NCBI RefSeq assembly: GCF_022829635.1
Contig: NZ_JAKSYO010000128.1
Span: 1-64,000, forward strand
From: Methylobacterium sp. E-066
Lineage (GTDB): Bacteria > Pseudomonadota > Alphaproteobacteria > Rhizobiales > Beijerinckiaceae
Length of the DNA: 64,000 nucleotides
Direction of reading: 5' to 3'
Under the pieces are notes generated by a model. The model saw only the letters and a program-made list of their open reading frames with translations. It did not search any database and was not told where the DNA came from. The translations under genes were made by a program, and so were the position numbers. This document shows, piece after piece, positions 1 through 8,578 of this stretch (positions are counted from its first letter, which is position 1; the number at the start of each line of letters is the position of its first letter).

Positions 1-1
1 G

Positions 2-325
2 GTGATCGTCGATTTCGACGGCCGCGAGGTGGTCTACCCATACGGTGAACTCGACACGCTGGTCCCGGCCTACGCCACGACCATCCACAAGTCGCAGGGC
101 TCGGAGTACCCGGCGGTGGTGATCCCGCTGGCCATGCAGCATTGGACGATGCTGGCGCGGAACCTCCTGTACACAGGGGTCACCCGCGGCAAGCGGTTGG
201 TTGTACTGCTCGGGCAGCGCAAAGCACTGGGCATCGCAGTCCGCGGCGGCAATACACGGCCGCGGTGGACCAAACTGCGCGAGTGGCTGGGTCAGGACGA
301 TGCCGTAGAGGCGGTCCGACGGTAA
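2..325 (+). CDS. C-terminal end of a RecD-type DNA helicase (partial)
   Basis: This is the last ~107 residues of a superfamily-1 helicase that enters from the left edge, so the true start is outside the window. The AYATTIHKSQGSEY stretch and the later LLYTGVTRGKRLVVLLG stretch are the conserved late motifs (V and VI) of RecD/TraA/UvrD-type helicases, which couple ATP hydrolysis to DNA unwinding. RecD2-like enzymes end in just this way. The gene stops at 323-325 and a decayed ligD fragment begins 8 bases later, followed by a topoisomerase III, a combination typical of plasmids and integrative elements. Whether the whole protein is a RecD2 helicase or a relaxase-helicase cannot be told from the tail. 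Confidence 0.75.
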   Translation: MIVDFDGREVVYPYGELDTLVPAYATTIHKSQGSEYPAVVIPLAMQHWTMLARNLLYTGVTRGKRLVVLLGQRKALGIAVRGGNTRPRWTKLREWLGQDDAVEAVRR

Positions 326-332
326 AGCCGCC

Positions 333-523
333 ATGACCGGCCTCGCATTTGTCGTACAGAAGCACGCTGCGCGCGGGCTGAACTGCAACTTTCGGCTTGC
401 GCTCTAAGGCATACTCAAGAGTTATGCGTTGGCGCGTGGCCAAAGCCTCGTGGCGGGCGGCGGCTGGCCGTGCCGGTGGAGGACCATCGTTTGGGTTGCG
501 CCGGGTTTGAGGGCGTCATTCCG
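333..523 (+). pseudogene. Decayed LigD 3'-phosphoesterase domain (copy 1)
   Basis: Reading from the ATG at 333, the frame gives FVVQKHAARGLNCNFRLAL, then a stop at 405-407, then GILKSYALARGQSLVAGG. At about 461 the frame must shift for the homology to continue as RRLAVPVEDHRLGCAGFEGVIP. These pieces match the start of the phosphoesterase domain of bacterial ATP-dependent DNA ligase D (FVVQKHAARRLHYDFRLEL, DGVLKSW and VEDHPLDYxxFEGVIP are typical of the family). The polymerase and ligase domains are absent. With a stop and a frame break inside 190 bases it cannot be functional. A second remnant at 41874-42325 shares the same frame break. Confidence 0.75.
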
Positions 524-772
524 TCTTCACGGCGCAGCATGCGATCGAAACCTGCTGCCGCAACTGTTTGGCTTTGTGGCATGCCGTACCAGTGAGGCGG
601 GGATTGCCGCGGCCGAGCAGGCGCACATGCGAGCAAACGCTGGCTGCGCTCCCAGACCGCTGAGGGCGCGTGACGCCGCTCCAAGATCCGCGATGAACTG
701 TTACAAACTTCGCGAGCCATCCATGGCTTCACGATCGAGAGCTGAGATCCCGGACATCCGCGTTCGGACGCT

Positions 773-3157
773 TCAGGCACGACGCCGAGTCGTTGCCTTT
801 CCCGGCATCTCGACCCCCCTGTCCCGCCGCTTTTCCCTGTCGGCAGGTTTGTTGCCTCTCGCTCCTCCAGAGCTTGGCTCTGGCGTCCGCTGCTGCGGCT
901 GAGAGGCGTGTGCGTCGAGGAAGCGACGACATGCGTCGAAATTCGTCTCGATCTCCGTCGGACAAGTGATGCCCCGCTGCTCCGCCAGACCGCGCGCGTA
1001 GCTGAGCATCGCCGCGCTCGGAACACGCTGTTGGCCGGGCTGGCTGACGCCGTCGTTTTGAGGCGCGCGCGGCCCAGCATGGGTGTCCAGAAAGGCCCGG
1101 CAGACGCTGATGCTGCTCTTGCAGCCGCGCGGCAGCTTCACGCCCTTTCGCTCAGCCAAGCTCACTGCGAACGACAGCATGGCCGAGGTTGGTGGCCGAT
1201 TGTCGGCCTGACCGTATGGGATCAGGCTTGGGTCGAGGCTGACCACCGGTGAGTTCGAGATCACGGCGATCAGCTCATCGAGACGCGCCCGCGTGCGATG
1301 TTGAAACGCGTCGGCGCGCTGGATGGCCTCAGCGCGCGTTTTGGCACGACCGATTTCTGCCAACTCCGCCTCGAACATCGCTCGCCCCACCGGATCACCG
1401 TAGGCCGGGAACACGCGTCGCACCGCCGTGATGAACGCCAGCCCCACCTCGGTGACTTCGATGGCTGGATCCTTGCCGTTGGACAGCGTGATGTAGCGAC
1501 TCTTCAAGAGTTTAGGCAGGATCGTATCGCGCGTGGCGGCCGTGCCGAGCCCCTTAGGCTCGTTTGGGTTGACCGGGTTCTCCAGGGCGCGTTTGACCAT
1601 CGGATCATCCACTTGATCGATCAATCGGCCCATCACCACCGGGAGCTCGCCTCGTGTGATCCGCCGCGGCGGCTCGGTCATCGCGGTAGCGACGTCAGCA
1701 GTTACTGCCGATGCGCCCTCACCGTCGTTTACAACCGGTAGGCGGGCGGAAATGGCCTCCCCCTCGCGCCTGGCCTTGCCGGGCACGGCGTCCGCTTCGA
1801 GTTCCGTCTCGCTGCCGTAGACCGTACGCCACCCGGGCGCACGTATGACGTTGCCGGAGACGGCAAACCGTTTCGGGCCAACCGGCGTCCGTACCTCGGC
1901 AGTCACGCTGGTGCGAGCATCGATTCCGTCGGGGAGGTGCGCGGCCAGGTAGGCTTTCGCGACGAGCTCCCACAACCGGAACTGATCGGCTGAGAGGCGG
2001 CTGCGATCAGGGACCTTGCGCAAGGGCACGATCGCGTGATGCTCACCCGGATCCTTGACGTAGTGCCCTTTGATGCCACGGCGGATCACAGGCACATGAT
2101 CCCGCGCGATGAGGCTATGCAGGTCGGTCAGCACGGTGGCGATCGCGGCGATCACCGTTGCAGCATCAGCAGCCTGCCCCTCCGGTAGGTACTCGGCCTC
2201 CGTGCGCGGGTAGCTGAGGTAGCCCTGATCGTACAGGTCCTGGGCGATGCCCGCTGTGTGTTGGGGATCCCAGCCGAACCGCTTGGCGCATCGCCGGGCG
2301 AGGGTGTCCTTCGAGAAGAGCCGGGGCGGTGCGCGTCGCACATCCTTGTGCTCAACCGTCAGGGGGCCCGACCACGTCGCGGCAGCTGTCCGGATCGTCT
2401 CGGCGATCTCCGCGTTGAAGATCCGCTCTTTGGGTGTGTGCCACAGGGTCAGCTCGGCACCGGATTGGGTCCCCAGGCGCAAAGCGACCTTGAAGAAGTC
2501 CTGCGGCACGAAGGAGCGGATACGCTCCTCCAAGTCGGTGAGGATAGCCAGGGTGGGCGTCTGCACCCCGCCGAAGCGCCAGGGTTCCCGGAAAGCAGGC
2601 GGGCGCAGGCGCAGCGAGATGGCCCGTGTGCCGTTCAGGCCGAGATGGTAGTCCTCATACTGCCTGCACAGCGCTTCGAGGTAGGCAGCGTAGTCGCGCT
2701 CGCCCGAGCTCGGTTCCTTGGCTAGGGCAGCGAAGGCGCGGCGGATTGAGACGTCGTCGAGCGCGCCAAGCTTGAGCCGGTCGACCCGGCCGCGCCAGCC
2801 GAGGTGCTCCAGCACCTCCCAGGCGATCATGGAGCCCTCGCGCCCCGGGTCGGTGGCGATGATCACGCGCTCGACGCCACTCAGCGCCTGCCGGATGGCG
2901 GCGATCTTTGGCTCGTGCGATTGGCCGGACCGGTTCGTGCCGCAGCTGACCGGAATCGTGGCGAGCTTGATTGGCAGCGCGTCGAAGCGCCAGGTCTTCC
3001 ACTCGGGCCGAATGCTACCCGGCTCCTCGGCCGACAGCAGGTGCCCCTCCGCAGCCACGCAGACGGTGTTCGGCGAGCGGAAGAAGCGCTGCAACTGCCG
3101 CATGGCCGAGGGCTTCTCGAAGAAGAATAGCGTGCGGCCGGAACTTGAAGGTGACAT
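773..3157 (-). CDS. topB: DNA topoisomerase III (type IA), plasmid-type
   Basis: A type IA topoisomerase that cuts one strand through a 5'-phosphotyrosine link and decatenates DNA. The Toprim signature FFFEKPS lies near the N-terminus, ATDPGREG is the acidic motif, and the active-site tyrosine is in GYLSYPRTE (about residue 316 of 794). The C-terminus is not a zinc ribbon. It carries two copies of a ~38-residue unit (about 658-695 and 714-752), each with SAMLS(F/Y)A..LAE..G near its start and CR.FLD.HA at its end, then a basic tail. The start was placed at the ATG at 3157 because the family begins just before the Toprim strand; an upstream in-frame start at 3250 is possible. TopB next to a RecD-type helicase suggests an integrated plasmid or ICE. 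Confidence 0.85.
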   Translation of the reverse strand: MSPSSSGRTLFFFEKPSAMRQLQRFFRSPNTVCVAAEGHLLSAEEPGSIRPEWKTWRFDALPIKLATIPVSCGTNRSGQSHEPKIAAIRQALSGVERVIIATDPGREGSMIAWEVLEHLGWRGRVDRLKLGALDDVSIRRAFAALAKEPSSGERDYAAYLEALCRQYEDYHLGLNGTRAISLRLRPPAFREPWRFGGVQTPTLAILTDLEERIRSFVPQDFFKVALRLGTQSGAELTLWHTPKERIFNAEIAETIRTAAATWSGPLTVEHKDVRRAPPRLFSKDTLARRCAKRFGWDPQHTAGIAQDLYDQGYLSYPRTEAEYLPEGQAADAATVIAAIATVLTDLHSLIARDHVPVIRRGIKGHYVKDPGEHHAIVPLRKVPDRSRLSADQFRLWELVAKAYLAAHLPDGIDARTSVTAEVRTPVGPKRFAVSGNVIRAPGWRTVYGSETELEADAVPGKARREGEAISARLPVVNDGEGASAVTADVATAMTEPPRRITRGELPVVMGRLIDQVDDPMVKRALENPVNPNEPKGLGTAATRDTILPKLLKSRYITLSNGKDPAIEVTEVGLAFITAVRRVFPAYGDPVGRAMFEAELAEIGRAKTRAEAIQRADAFQHRTRARLDELIAVISNSPVVSLDPSLIPYGQADNRPPTSAMLSFAVSLAERKGVKLPRGCKSSISVCRAFLDTHAGPRAPQNDGVSQPGQQRVPSAAMLSYARGLAEQRGITCPTEIETNFDACRRFLDAHASQPQQRTPEPSSGGARGNKPADREKRRDRGVEMPGKATTRRRA

Positions 3158-3281
3158 GTCGCTGCCCGCAAAGGCGCCCGCTACACGCGGTAGCATGTTC
3201 GTATTTTGTTCTAAAATGACTGCCCGCGCAACTGGAGTGTCCGCTTCCAAGCAGTCCGAGGGATCAAGTTCGGCAACTTCT

Positions 3282-3305
3282 GGCCGAAAGCAGAACGTCC
3301 GCTTC
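3282..3305 (+). repeat. Dispersed 24-nt GGCCGAAAGC repeat, copy 1
   Basis: The core GGCCGAAAGCAGAACG continues to TCCGCTTC. It lies in the 221-base gap between topB and the histidine kinase gene, with a further TGTCCGCTT half at 3239 and AGCGGACA at about 3326. It differs from the copy at 5500-5523 at three of 24 positions. Confidence 0.7.
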
Positions 3306-3378
3306 GAAGAAGAACTGCCGCCAGAGCGGACATCGAAGTGGGCACGACGCTAATGCTGCTACGCCGACCTCGCCTTTC

Positions 3379-5340
3379 TCAAGCTGAAAGTACCTTCAGC
3401 CTTTCGGCCAAAGTCGCCGATGCGAAGTCGCCGCGATTGAGGATCTGGCTGGCGCCGCGAAGCTTCCTCCGGTCGTCCGCCGAGAATTCGCGACCCGTAA
3501 GTACAATCACTGGGATGTCCGAACAGCCGGGTACGGCTCGAACGCCCTCCAGGAAACCGAAGCCGTCCATGATAGGCATGTTAAGGTCGACGATCACGAC
3601 GTCCGGCCTGGTATCTGCCGCGTGCTGCAGGCCTTCTTCACCGTTCGCGGCTTCCACGACCGACCAGCCGTCCTCCTCTAGGGTGGACCGCATCGCCATG
3701 CGGGTCACGGCCTCGTCTTCGACCAGCAGCACGGTGCCGCGCCGGTCCGTCTCCGCCAGCCTGAACTGGTTCACGATCTTGCCGAACCGTGACCAGTCGA
3801 CCGGCTTTAGCATGTAGTCCGAGGCGCCAAGCGACGCTGCAAGATTGCGCTGGTCGACGGACGTCACCATCACGACCGGGATCGACGCAAGCTTTTCGTC
3901 CGCCTTGATCTGGCTTAGCACGGACCATCCATCCACACCCGGCATCATCACGTCCAGCAGGATGGCCCGCGGCCGCAGCCTCCGGGCGAGTTCGAGCCCG
4001 CTCCTGCCGTTCGCCGCTGTCTGTACCTGGAAGCCCTCGCGATGAAGGAATCTCGTGGTGAGAGCAAGTTGGTCCGTATCGTCGTCGATGACCAAGATGA
4101 CATCGCCTCCCACCTCGTCGTCTGCGATGACGTCTGGATCAGGCGATGCTTGCTCGTCGGCTAGGGGAACGAAAGTCGCTGGCACAGTGAACGTAAAGGT
4201 GCTGCCCTGGCCAGGGACGCTGGACACTGTGACCACCCCCGCGAGCAGGTCGGCGAAGGAACGCGTGAGCGAAAGACCAAGCCCGGTCCCGCCGAAGTTG
4301 CGCGTCGTGGAAGCATCGGCCTGCTCGAAACGCCGGAACAGGCGTGACACCTGCTCAGCTGTCATGCCTATCCCGGCATCAGAGACGGCGAACGAAAGCC
4401 GGTCGACACCTGAGGCGTCCGTCGTGCGCGAGGCGGCAAGCGTGATAATCCCGCTTTCCGTAAACTTGGCTGCATTGCTCAGGAAATTGAAGAGCACCTG
4501 CCGCGTCTTGGTCAGATCGGAATGCATCCGGCCCAGCTCGGGTGCCAGCTGCAATTCCAGCTTATTACCCTTCTTACCGATCAGCGTAGCGACCGAACTC
4601 GCGACGTCGCGCAGCATGTCATCCACCGCGAAATCCTCGGCGTAGACCTCCATCTTGCCGCTCTCGACCTTGGAAAGGTCCAGCACGTCGTTGATGAGCC
4701 CGAGCAGGTGACGGGCGTTGCGCTCGACCTTGCCAATGTCGGCCACAAGGTCCGACGCATCGCAGCCGTCCGCGATCTCCTCACCCATCATCTCGCTGTA
4801 GCCGATGATGGCGGAAAGCGGTGTGCGAAGTTCATGGCTCATATTAGCCAGAAAATCGCTCTTTGCCGTGTTAGCCTGCTCGGCCGCTTCCTTAGCAGCC
4901 TGCGCCGCAGCGTTGGCGCTGGTCAGCGCCGCCTCCCTGTCGACGAGGACGTGGTTCGCTGCGTTGAGCCGCTCCAACGTAGCTTCATTCTGCAGGACGG
5001 AGCGGCGCAACGCGTGGCAGATCCACACCATAGTCGCACCGACCGTCACGTACTGACCCAGCAGCGCGACGTCGACGCCGCCGAGTATCCCGTCGCGCGT
5101 GTAGAACCACGCGGCGATCAAGGTGGACAACGAGAGCGCCAGCGTCCCGGCCCCCCAGCCGAAAGCCAGAGTGACGACCATGAGGACAGGAATGTACAGC
5201 AGGAACGGAGCGACATGGGCTGGAGCCAGGAACCGAACGAAGGTCATGGCGCCGATCAACAGCAGCGTGACACCGTAGTCGGTTACCGGCGAATGACGCC
5301 GGCGGGCGACCGTCCCGATCAATTTGTGCAAGCTGCTCAT
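3379..5340 (-). CDS. Membrane hybrid sensor histidine kinase with two receiver domains
   Basis: A 653-residue signalling protein. Residues ~20-110 hold several hydrophobic segments resembling the DUF4118/KdpD-type membrane sensor, followed by a short coiled coil (~115-160). The HisKA domain has its phospho-accepting histidine at 169 (MSHELRTPL). The ATPase domain is intact: N-box around 285-292, DAGIGM at 321-326 and GGTGLGLSL at 350-358. Two receiver domains follow, with phospho-acceptor aspartates at about 463 (LLDVMMPG) and 585 (IVDLNMPI). The first has a K in MLKPVD; the second ends in LNRGDF rather than the usual KP motif. Two receivers behind one kinase suggest a branched or internal phosphorelay. 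No dedicated output gene is adjacent and the input signal is unknown. Confidence 0.9.
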   Translation of the reverse strand: MSSLHKLIGTVARRRHSPVTDYGVTLLLIGAMTFVRFLAPAHVAPFLLYIPVLMVVTLAFGWGAGTLALSLSTLIAAWFYTRDGILGGVDVALLGQYVTVGATMVWICHALRRSVLQNEATLERLNAANHVLVDREAALTSANAAAQAAKEAAEQANTAKSDFLANMSHELRTPLSAIIGYSEMMGEEIADGCDASDLVADIGKVERNARHLLGLINDVLDLSKVESGKMEVYAEDFAVDDMLRDVASSVATLIGKKGNKLELQLAPELGRMHSDLTKTRQVLFNFLSNAAKFTESGIITLAASRTTDASGVDRLSFAVSDAGIGMTAEQVSRLFRRFEQADASTTRNFGGTGLGLSLTRSFADLLAGVVTVSSVPGQGSTFTFTVPATFVPLADEQASPDPDVIADDEVGGDVILVIDDDTDQLALTTRFLHREGFQVQTAANGRSGLELARRLRPRAILLDVMMPGVDGWSVLSQIKADEKLASIPVVMVTSVDQRNLAASLGASDYMLKPVDWSRFGKIVNQFRLAETDRRGTVLLVEDEAVTRMAMRSTLEEDGWSVVEAANGEEGLQHAADTRPDVVIVDLNMPIMDGFGFLEGVRAVPGCSDIPVIVLTGREFSADDRRKLRGASQILNRGDFASATLAERLKVLSA

Positions 5341-5704
5341 GGGTAGTGAGTGTCACGACCCGCGAGCTATGGAAAGCGAGCGGCTCCCGCCACTGCCAGC
5401 CCTGGAACGGAACGAACGTCTTCGCGGGTTGTCCAGTGCGGTAATCATGCTCAGGCGGGCGAGCCGACCGCGTTTAGCGCGTAGTGGCCGACTGGATCCG
5501 GCCGAAAGCGGGACTTCCGCTTCTGAGAATGCTCTGCGGGAAAGCGGACTGCCTTGGCACCTGCCCAATGACGGCAGAGGCTTGGTATCAGCCGGCCTCA
5601 GCTTCGACGGATCGGGCAGGAAAGCCGCTCCGCATGACTGTGGAGCGGAATCTTACGATCTGACGGTACGAGGTCAGACGTAGGTCTACATCCGCGGATC
5701 CGAC
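5341..5704. other. Intergenic, 364 bp, with dispersed repeat
   Basis: No convincing gene. It holds a copy of the 24-nt repeat at 5500-5523 and a near-inverted partner GGGAAAGCGGACT around 5538-5550. Another pair of arms (GCTCCGCA and TGTGGAGCGG) sits at about 5629-5648. It separates the minus-strand histidine kinase from the end of the minus-strand SDR gene. Confidence 0.5.
5500..5523 (+). repeat. Dispersed 24-nt GGCCGAAAGC repeat, copy 2
   Basis: GGCCGAAAGCGGGACT followed by TCCGCTTC. AAGCGG and CCGCTT can pair as a 6-bp stem over a five-base loop, the clearest hairpin in the family. Confidence 0.7.
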
Positions 5705-6445
5705 TCAGGCGTTCGCGCCGCCATCGATCGTGATGGCAGTGCCGGTGATCTGGCGCGCAGCCGGGCTCGCCAGGAACGCCACCGAGGCTGCTATATCTTC
5801 AGGCTTCCCGTAGTGGCCGAGGGCGGTCATCGACCGCTGCAGGTCCGATTGAGCGCCATCCGCCGGGTTCATGTCGGTGTCGGTCGATCCCGGCTGCACG
5901 AGGTTCACGGTGATGCCGCGTGGACCAAGTTCACGCGCCAGCCCTCGCGTGAACGAGAGCAAGGCCGATTTCGACATGGAATAGACCGTCACGCCAGGGA
6001 ATGGGACCCGCTCCCCGAGGCATGAGCCGATGGAGATGATCCGGCCGCCGTCCGCGAGGTGCGGGATGGCCGCCTGCGACGCCAGCACGACCGAGCGGAC
6101 GTTGACGTCGAGGATGGCATCGATGTCGGTGAGACTCATCTCTGCAAACGGTCCACCGCGGGCGATGCCGGCGTTATTGACGAGAATATCGAGCCCCCCG
6201 AGGCTCTCGGTTGCTTCGTCGACCGAGCGCTTCACCGCCGACGCGTCGGCGCTGTCGGCCTGGATGGCGATGGCGCGGCGGCCCTTTGCCTCGATGGTGT
6301 GGACGACGCCGGCCGCCCGTTCAGCGGATCGCTCGTAGGTGATGGCGACGTCCGCGCCCCGGTCGGCGAGCGCCAGAGCAATGGCGGCGCCGATGCCGCG
6401 CGATGCGCCCGTCACCAGGGCACGCTTGCCTGCCAATTCGCTCAT
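5705..6445 (-). CDS. SDR family oxidoreductase
   Basis: A 246-residue classical short-chain dehydrogenase/reductase acting in the cytoplasm with NAD(P)H. The cofactor loop TGASRGIGAA is at ~12-21, NNAGIA follows the Rossmann core, and the catalytic YxxxK is in VYSMSKSA. The C-terminal part ends in ITGTAITIDGGANA, typical of FabG-like members. The basic loop after the second strand (YERSAER) suggests NADP preference. It is divergently transcribed from the TetR regulator gene, the classic layout for a regulator controlling its neighbour. The substrate is unknown, and FabG-like sequence alone does not make it the fatty-acid enzyme. Confidence 0.88.
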   Translation of the reverse strand: MSELAGKRALVTGASRGIGAAIALALADRGADVAITYERSAERAAGVVHTIEAKGRRAIAIQADSADASAVKRSVDEATESLGGLDILVNNAGIARGGPFAEMSLTDIDAILDVNVRSVVLASQAAIPHLADGGRIISIGSCLGERVPFPGVTVYSMSKSALLSFTRGLARELGPRGITVNLVQPGSTDTDMNPADGAQSDLQRSMTALGHYGKPEDIAASVAFLASPAARQITGTAITIDGGANA

Positions 6446-6490
6446 GGTCCGATCTTTCTGTAATGGATGACACAGAAATGGCTAGATGCG

Positions 6491-6519
6491 TTGTCGGCTC
6501 GGGTCAAGCGATTTATAGA
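6491..6519 (+). promoter_or_regulatory. Candidate sigma-70 promoter for the TetR gene
   Basis: TTGTCG at 6491-6496 and TATAGA at 6514-6519 are separated by 17 bases, a good housekeeping-type match. Transcription would begin around 6526, almost at the ATG at 6527, which would make the message leaderless or nearly so. ATCG-AA-CGAT at 6519-6528 overlaps this site and could be a half-site pair for the repressor. Confidence 0.4.
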
Positions 6520-6526
6520 TCGAACG

Positions 6527-7177
6527 ATGCAGAAATTGTCTCCGCCATCGACCGCAGCTGTTGCAGTCCGCGGGCGCGGACGACCCCGTGCCTTCGACCG
6601 TGAGGCGGCCCTCGGCCAGGCGATGCAACTGTTCTGGCGCCGGGGCTTTGCCGCGACATCCATTTCCGACCTTACTGCAGCTATGGGGATTGGCTCGCCG
6701 AGCCTCTATGCGGCGTTCGGCTCGAAGGAGGCCCTCTACGCCGAGGCGTTGCGCCACTACGGCGAGCAATACGAGGCGAAAGCCTGGGCCAACTTCGCCG
6801 CAGCAACGACCGCCCGCGCGGCCGTCGAGGCGCTCCTGATCGACTCAGCAGCTGCGCTGACCGATTCCTGCGGACGCATGGAGCCGCTCGGTTGCATGGT
6901 GACGCTTTCGGCGGCCGGCAGCGAAGGACACGCGGAACTTGGTGAATTGGTCCGGACGGCCCGCGCCATCGGGCTGAGAAGAGTCGAGGAGCGGCTTGAT
7001 CGCGCGGTTGCGGACGGCGAGATCGGCGCCTCGGTGGACGTTCCCGCGCTCGCACGCTTTGTGCTGACGGTGCAGAACGGCATGTCGCTTCAGGCCCGCG
7101 ATGGTGCAACCCGAGAGGAACTTGAGGCGGTCGCCCATCTCACGATGTCGGCGTGGGATGCTCGGGTCGGCTGTTGA
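6527..7177 (+). CDS. TetR/AcrR family transcriptional regulator
   Basis: A 216-residue DNA-binding repressor. RGRGRPRAFDRE leads into the helix-turn-helix at ~42-66 (TSISDLTAAMGIGSPSLYAAFGSK), followed by a ligand-binding domain with a YefM/AcrR-type C-terminal helix set (CMVTLSAAG around 120). Start choice: the ATG at 6527 is the one just before the conserved GRPRAF region. An upstream in-frame ATG at 6467 would add 20 unconserved residues and lacks a ribosome site. It is divergent from the SDR gene (5705-6445), which it probably regulates together with itself. The ligand is unknown. Confidence 0.85.
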   Translation: MQKLSPPSTAAVAVRGRGRPRAFDREAALGQAMQLFWRRGFAATSISDLTAAMGIGSPSLYAAFGSKEALYAEALRHYGEQYEAKAWANFAAATTARAAVEALLIDSAAALTDSCGRMEPLGCMVTLSAAGSEGHAELGELVRTARAIGLRRVEERLDRAVADGEIGASVDVPALARFVLTVQNGMSLQARDGATREELEAVAHLTMSAWDARVGC

Positions 7178-7251
7178 AAGTCTTCGTCCGCTTTAAGAAA
7201 ACGGCGGGAACCACGAAAGCAGGGATGGGTGCCATCCGGCCAGGCTGATCT

Positions 7252-7275
7252 GGCCGAAAGCCGTGTGACCGGTTC
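7252..7275 (+). repeat. Dispersed 24-nt GGCCGAAAGC repeat, copy 3
   Basis: GGCCGAAAGCCGTGTGACCG followed by GTTC, in the 240-base gap between the convergent TetR and dehydratase genes. Other fragments of the same kind (GTCCGCTTT at ~7186, GGAAGCGGACG at ~7353) lie nearby. Confidence 0.55.
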
Positions 7276-7417
7276 CGAGAAGATGTGCTGGAACAGCGGA
7301 CGGCCTGCTACCGACCCCATTCGGTCGTCTGAGACAATTTGCTTTATTGCCCGGAAGCGGACGACGAAAGGTGTGCCGATCTGGCAAGTGGTACTGAGGA
7401 GGACCCCGAAGAAGCGA

Positions 7418-8548
7418 TCAGCTGAGACTTCCGAACCCTGCGAGCTCCCGGGTCCAGGTCAACGCCTGCTCGCTGAGGCTGATGCCGAGGCCAGGGCGCG
7501 TCGGCACCAGCATCCGCCCATCTTTCAGCTCAAGGCGTTCGTTGAATAGCGGCTCAAGCCACTCGAAATGCTCCACCCACGGCTCCCGCTGCATGGCAGC
7601 CGCGAGGTGGATGTGCAGCTCCATCGAGAAGTGTGGGGCGATGGTCATGCCGGCGAACTCGGCCAGCGTCGCCACCTTCAGGTAGGGCGTGATGCCACCG
7701 ACCCGGGGCGCGTCCGGCATCAGGAAGTCGGCGCCGTTTTGGCGGATGAAGTCCCAATGTTCGGACACGCTCGTCAGCATCTCGCCGGTGGCGATCGGCG
7801 TGTCGAGGGCGGCGGCCAGAGACGCGTGGCCGGCGGCGTCGTAGCAATCGAGCGGCTCCTCGATCCAGATCAGGTTGAACTGCTCGAAGATCCGGCCCAT
7901 CCGCATCGCGGTCGGACGATCCCATTGCTGGTTGGCATCGACCATCAGCGGGAACGCCTCGCCAAGATGTTCCCGAACGCGGGAGACCCGCTCGATGTCG
8001 AGGGCCCAATCCGGTTGCCCGACCTTCAGCTTGATGCCGCCGATGCCCTTCTCACGGGAGCGGTCGGTGTTGACCAGAAGCTCCTCCAGCGGGGTGTGCA
8101 GGAACCCGCCGGAGGTGTTGTAGCAGCGCACGCTGTCGCGTTGCGCCCCGAGGAGCTTGGCGAGCGAGAGGCCGGCGCGCTTTGCCTTCAGGTCCCAGAG
8201 GGCCACGTCGAAGGCGCCGATCGCCTGCACGGCGAGGCCGCTGCGGCCCACCGAGGCTCCGGCCCAGGCGAGCTTGTCCCAAGCCTTGGCGATGTCGCTC
8301 GGGTCTTCCCCGAGGAGCGAGGGGGCTATTTCGCAGGCATGGGCGAACTGCCCCGGCCCGCCGGCTCGCTTCGAGTAGCTGATACCGAGGCCGCGGTGAC
8401 CGTCCGAGGTCTCGACTTCGCAAAACAGGATAACAATCTCGGTCATCGGCTTTTGCCGGCCGGTCAGCACCTTGGCGTCGCTGATCGGGGTCTTGAGCGG
8501 CAGGTAGACCGAGCGCAGGCGGATGCCGGTGACGGTGTCCTGAGCCAT
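7418..8548 (-). CDS. Enolase-superfamily sugar-acid dehydratase (talarate/galactarate dehydratase-like)
   Basis: A 376-residue member of the mandelate racemase/muconate lactonising enzyme family. All active-site landmarks are present: the K-x-K pair at 173-175 (IKLKVG), metal ligands Asp204 (VDANQQ), Glu230 (IEEPL) and Glu256 (TGEM), and a general base His306 in APHFSMELH. Such enzymes abstract the proton next to a carboxylate and eliminate water from acid sugars. The KxK plus His arrangement and the overall sequence resemble L-talarate/galactarate dehydratases. The start has a strong GGAGGA site 5 bases upstream. It lies 30 bases downstream of the GudP-like transporter gene in one operon, which supports import and dehydration of an aldarate. 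The exact substrate is inferred. Confidence 0.85.
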   Translation of the reverse strand: MAQDTVTGIRLRSVYLPLKTPISDAKVLTGRQKPMTEIVILFCEVETSDGHRGLGISYSKRAGGPGQFAHACEIAPSLLGEDPSDIAKAWDKLAWAGASVGRSGLAVQAIGAFDVALWDLKAKRAGLSLAKLLGAQRDSVRCYNTSGGFLHTPLEELLVNTDRSREKGIGGIKLKVGQPDWALDIERVSRVREHLGEAFPLMVDANQQWDRPTAMRMGRIFEQFNLIWIEEPLDCYDAAGHASLAAALDTPIATGEMLTSVSEHWDFIRQNGADFLMPDAPRVGGITPYLKVATLAEFAGMTIAPHFSMELHIHLAAAMQREPWVEHFEWLEPLFNERLELKDGRMLVPTRPGLGISLSEQALTWTRELAGFGSLS

Positions 8549-8578
8549 GAAGTCCTCCAGAGTTTGGGATTGGGGCGG

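Noticed and set aside
773..3157. Loss of the second Toprim acidic residue (ATDPGREG for TDxDREG) as a sign of inactivity
   Set aside because: Many TopB proteins carry ATDxGREG at this place, so it is a normal variant.
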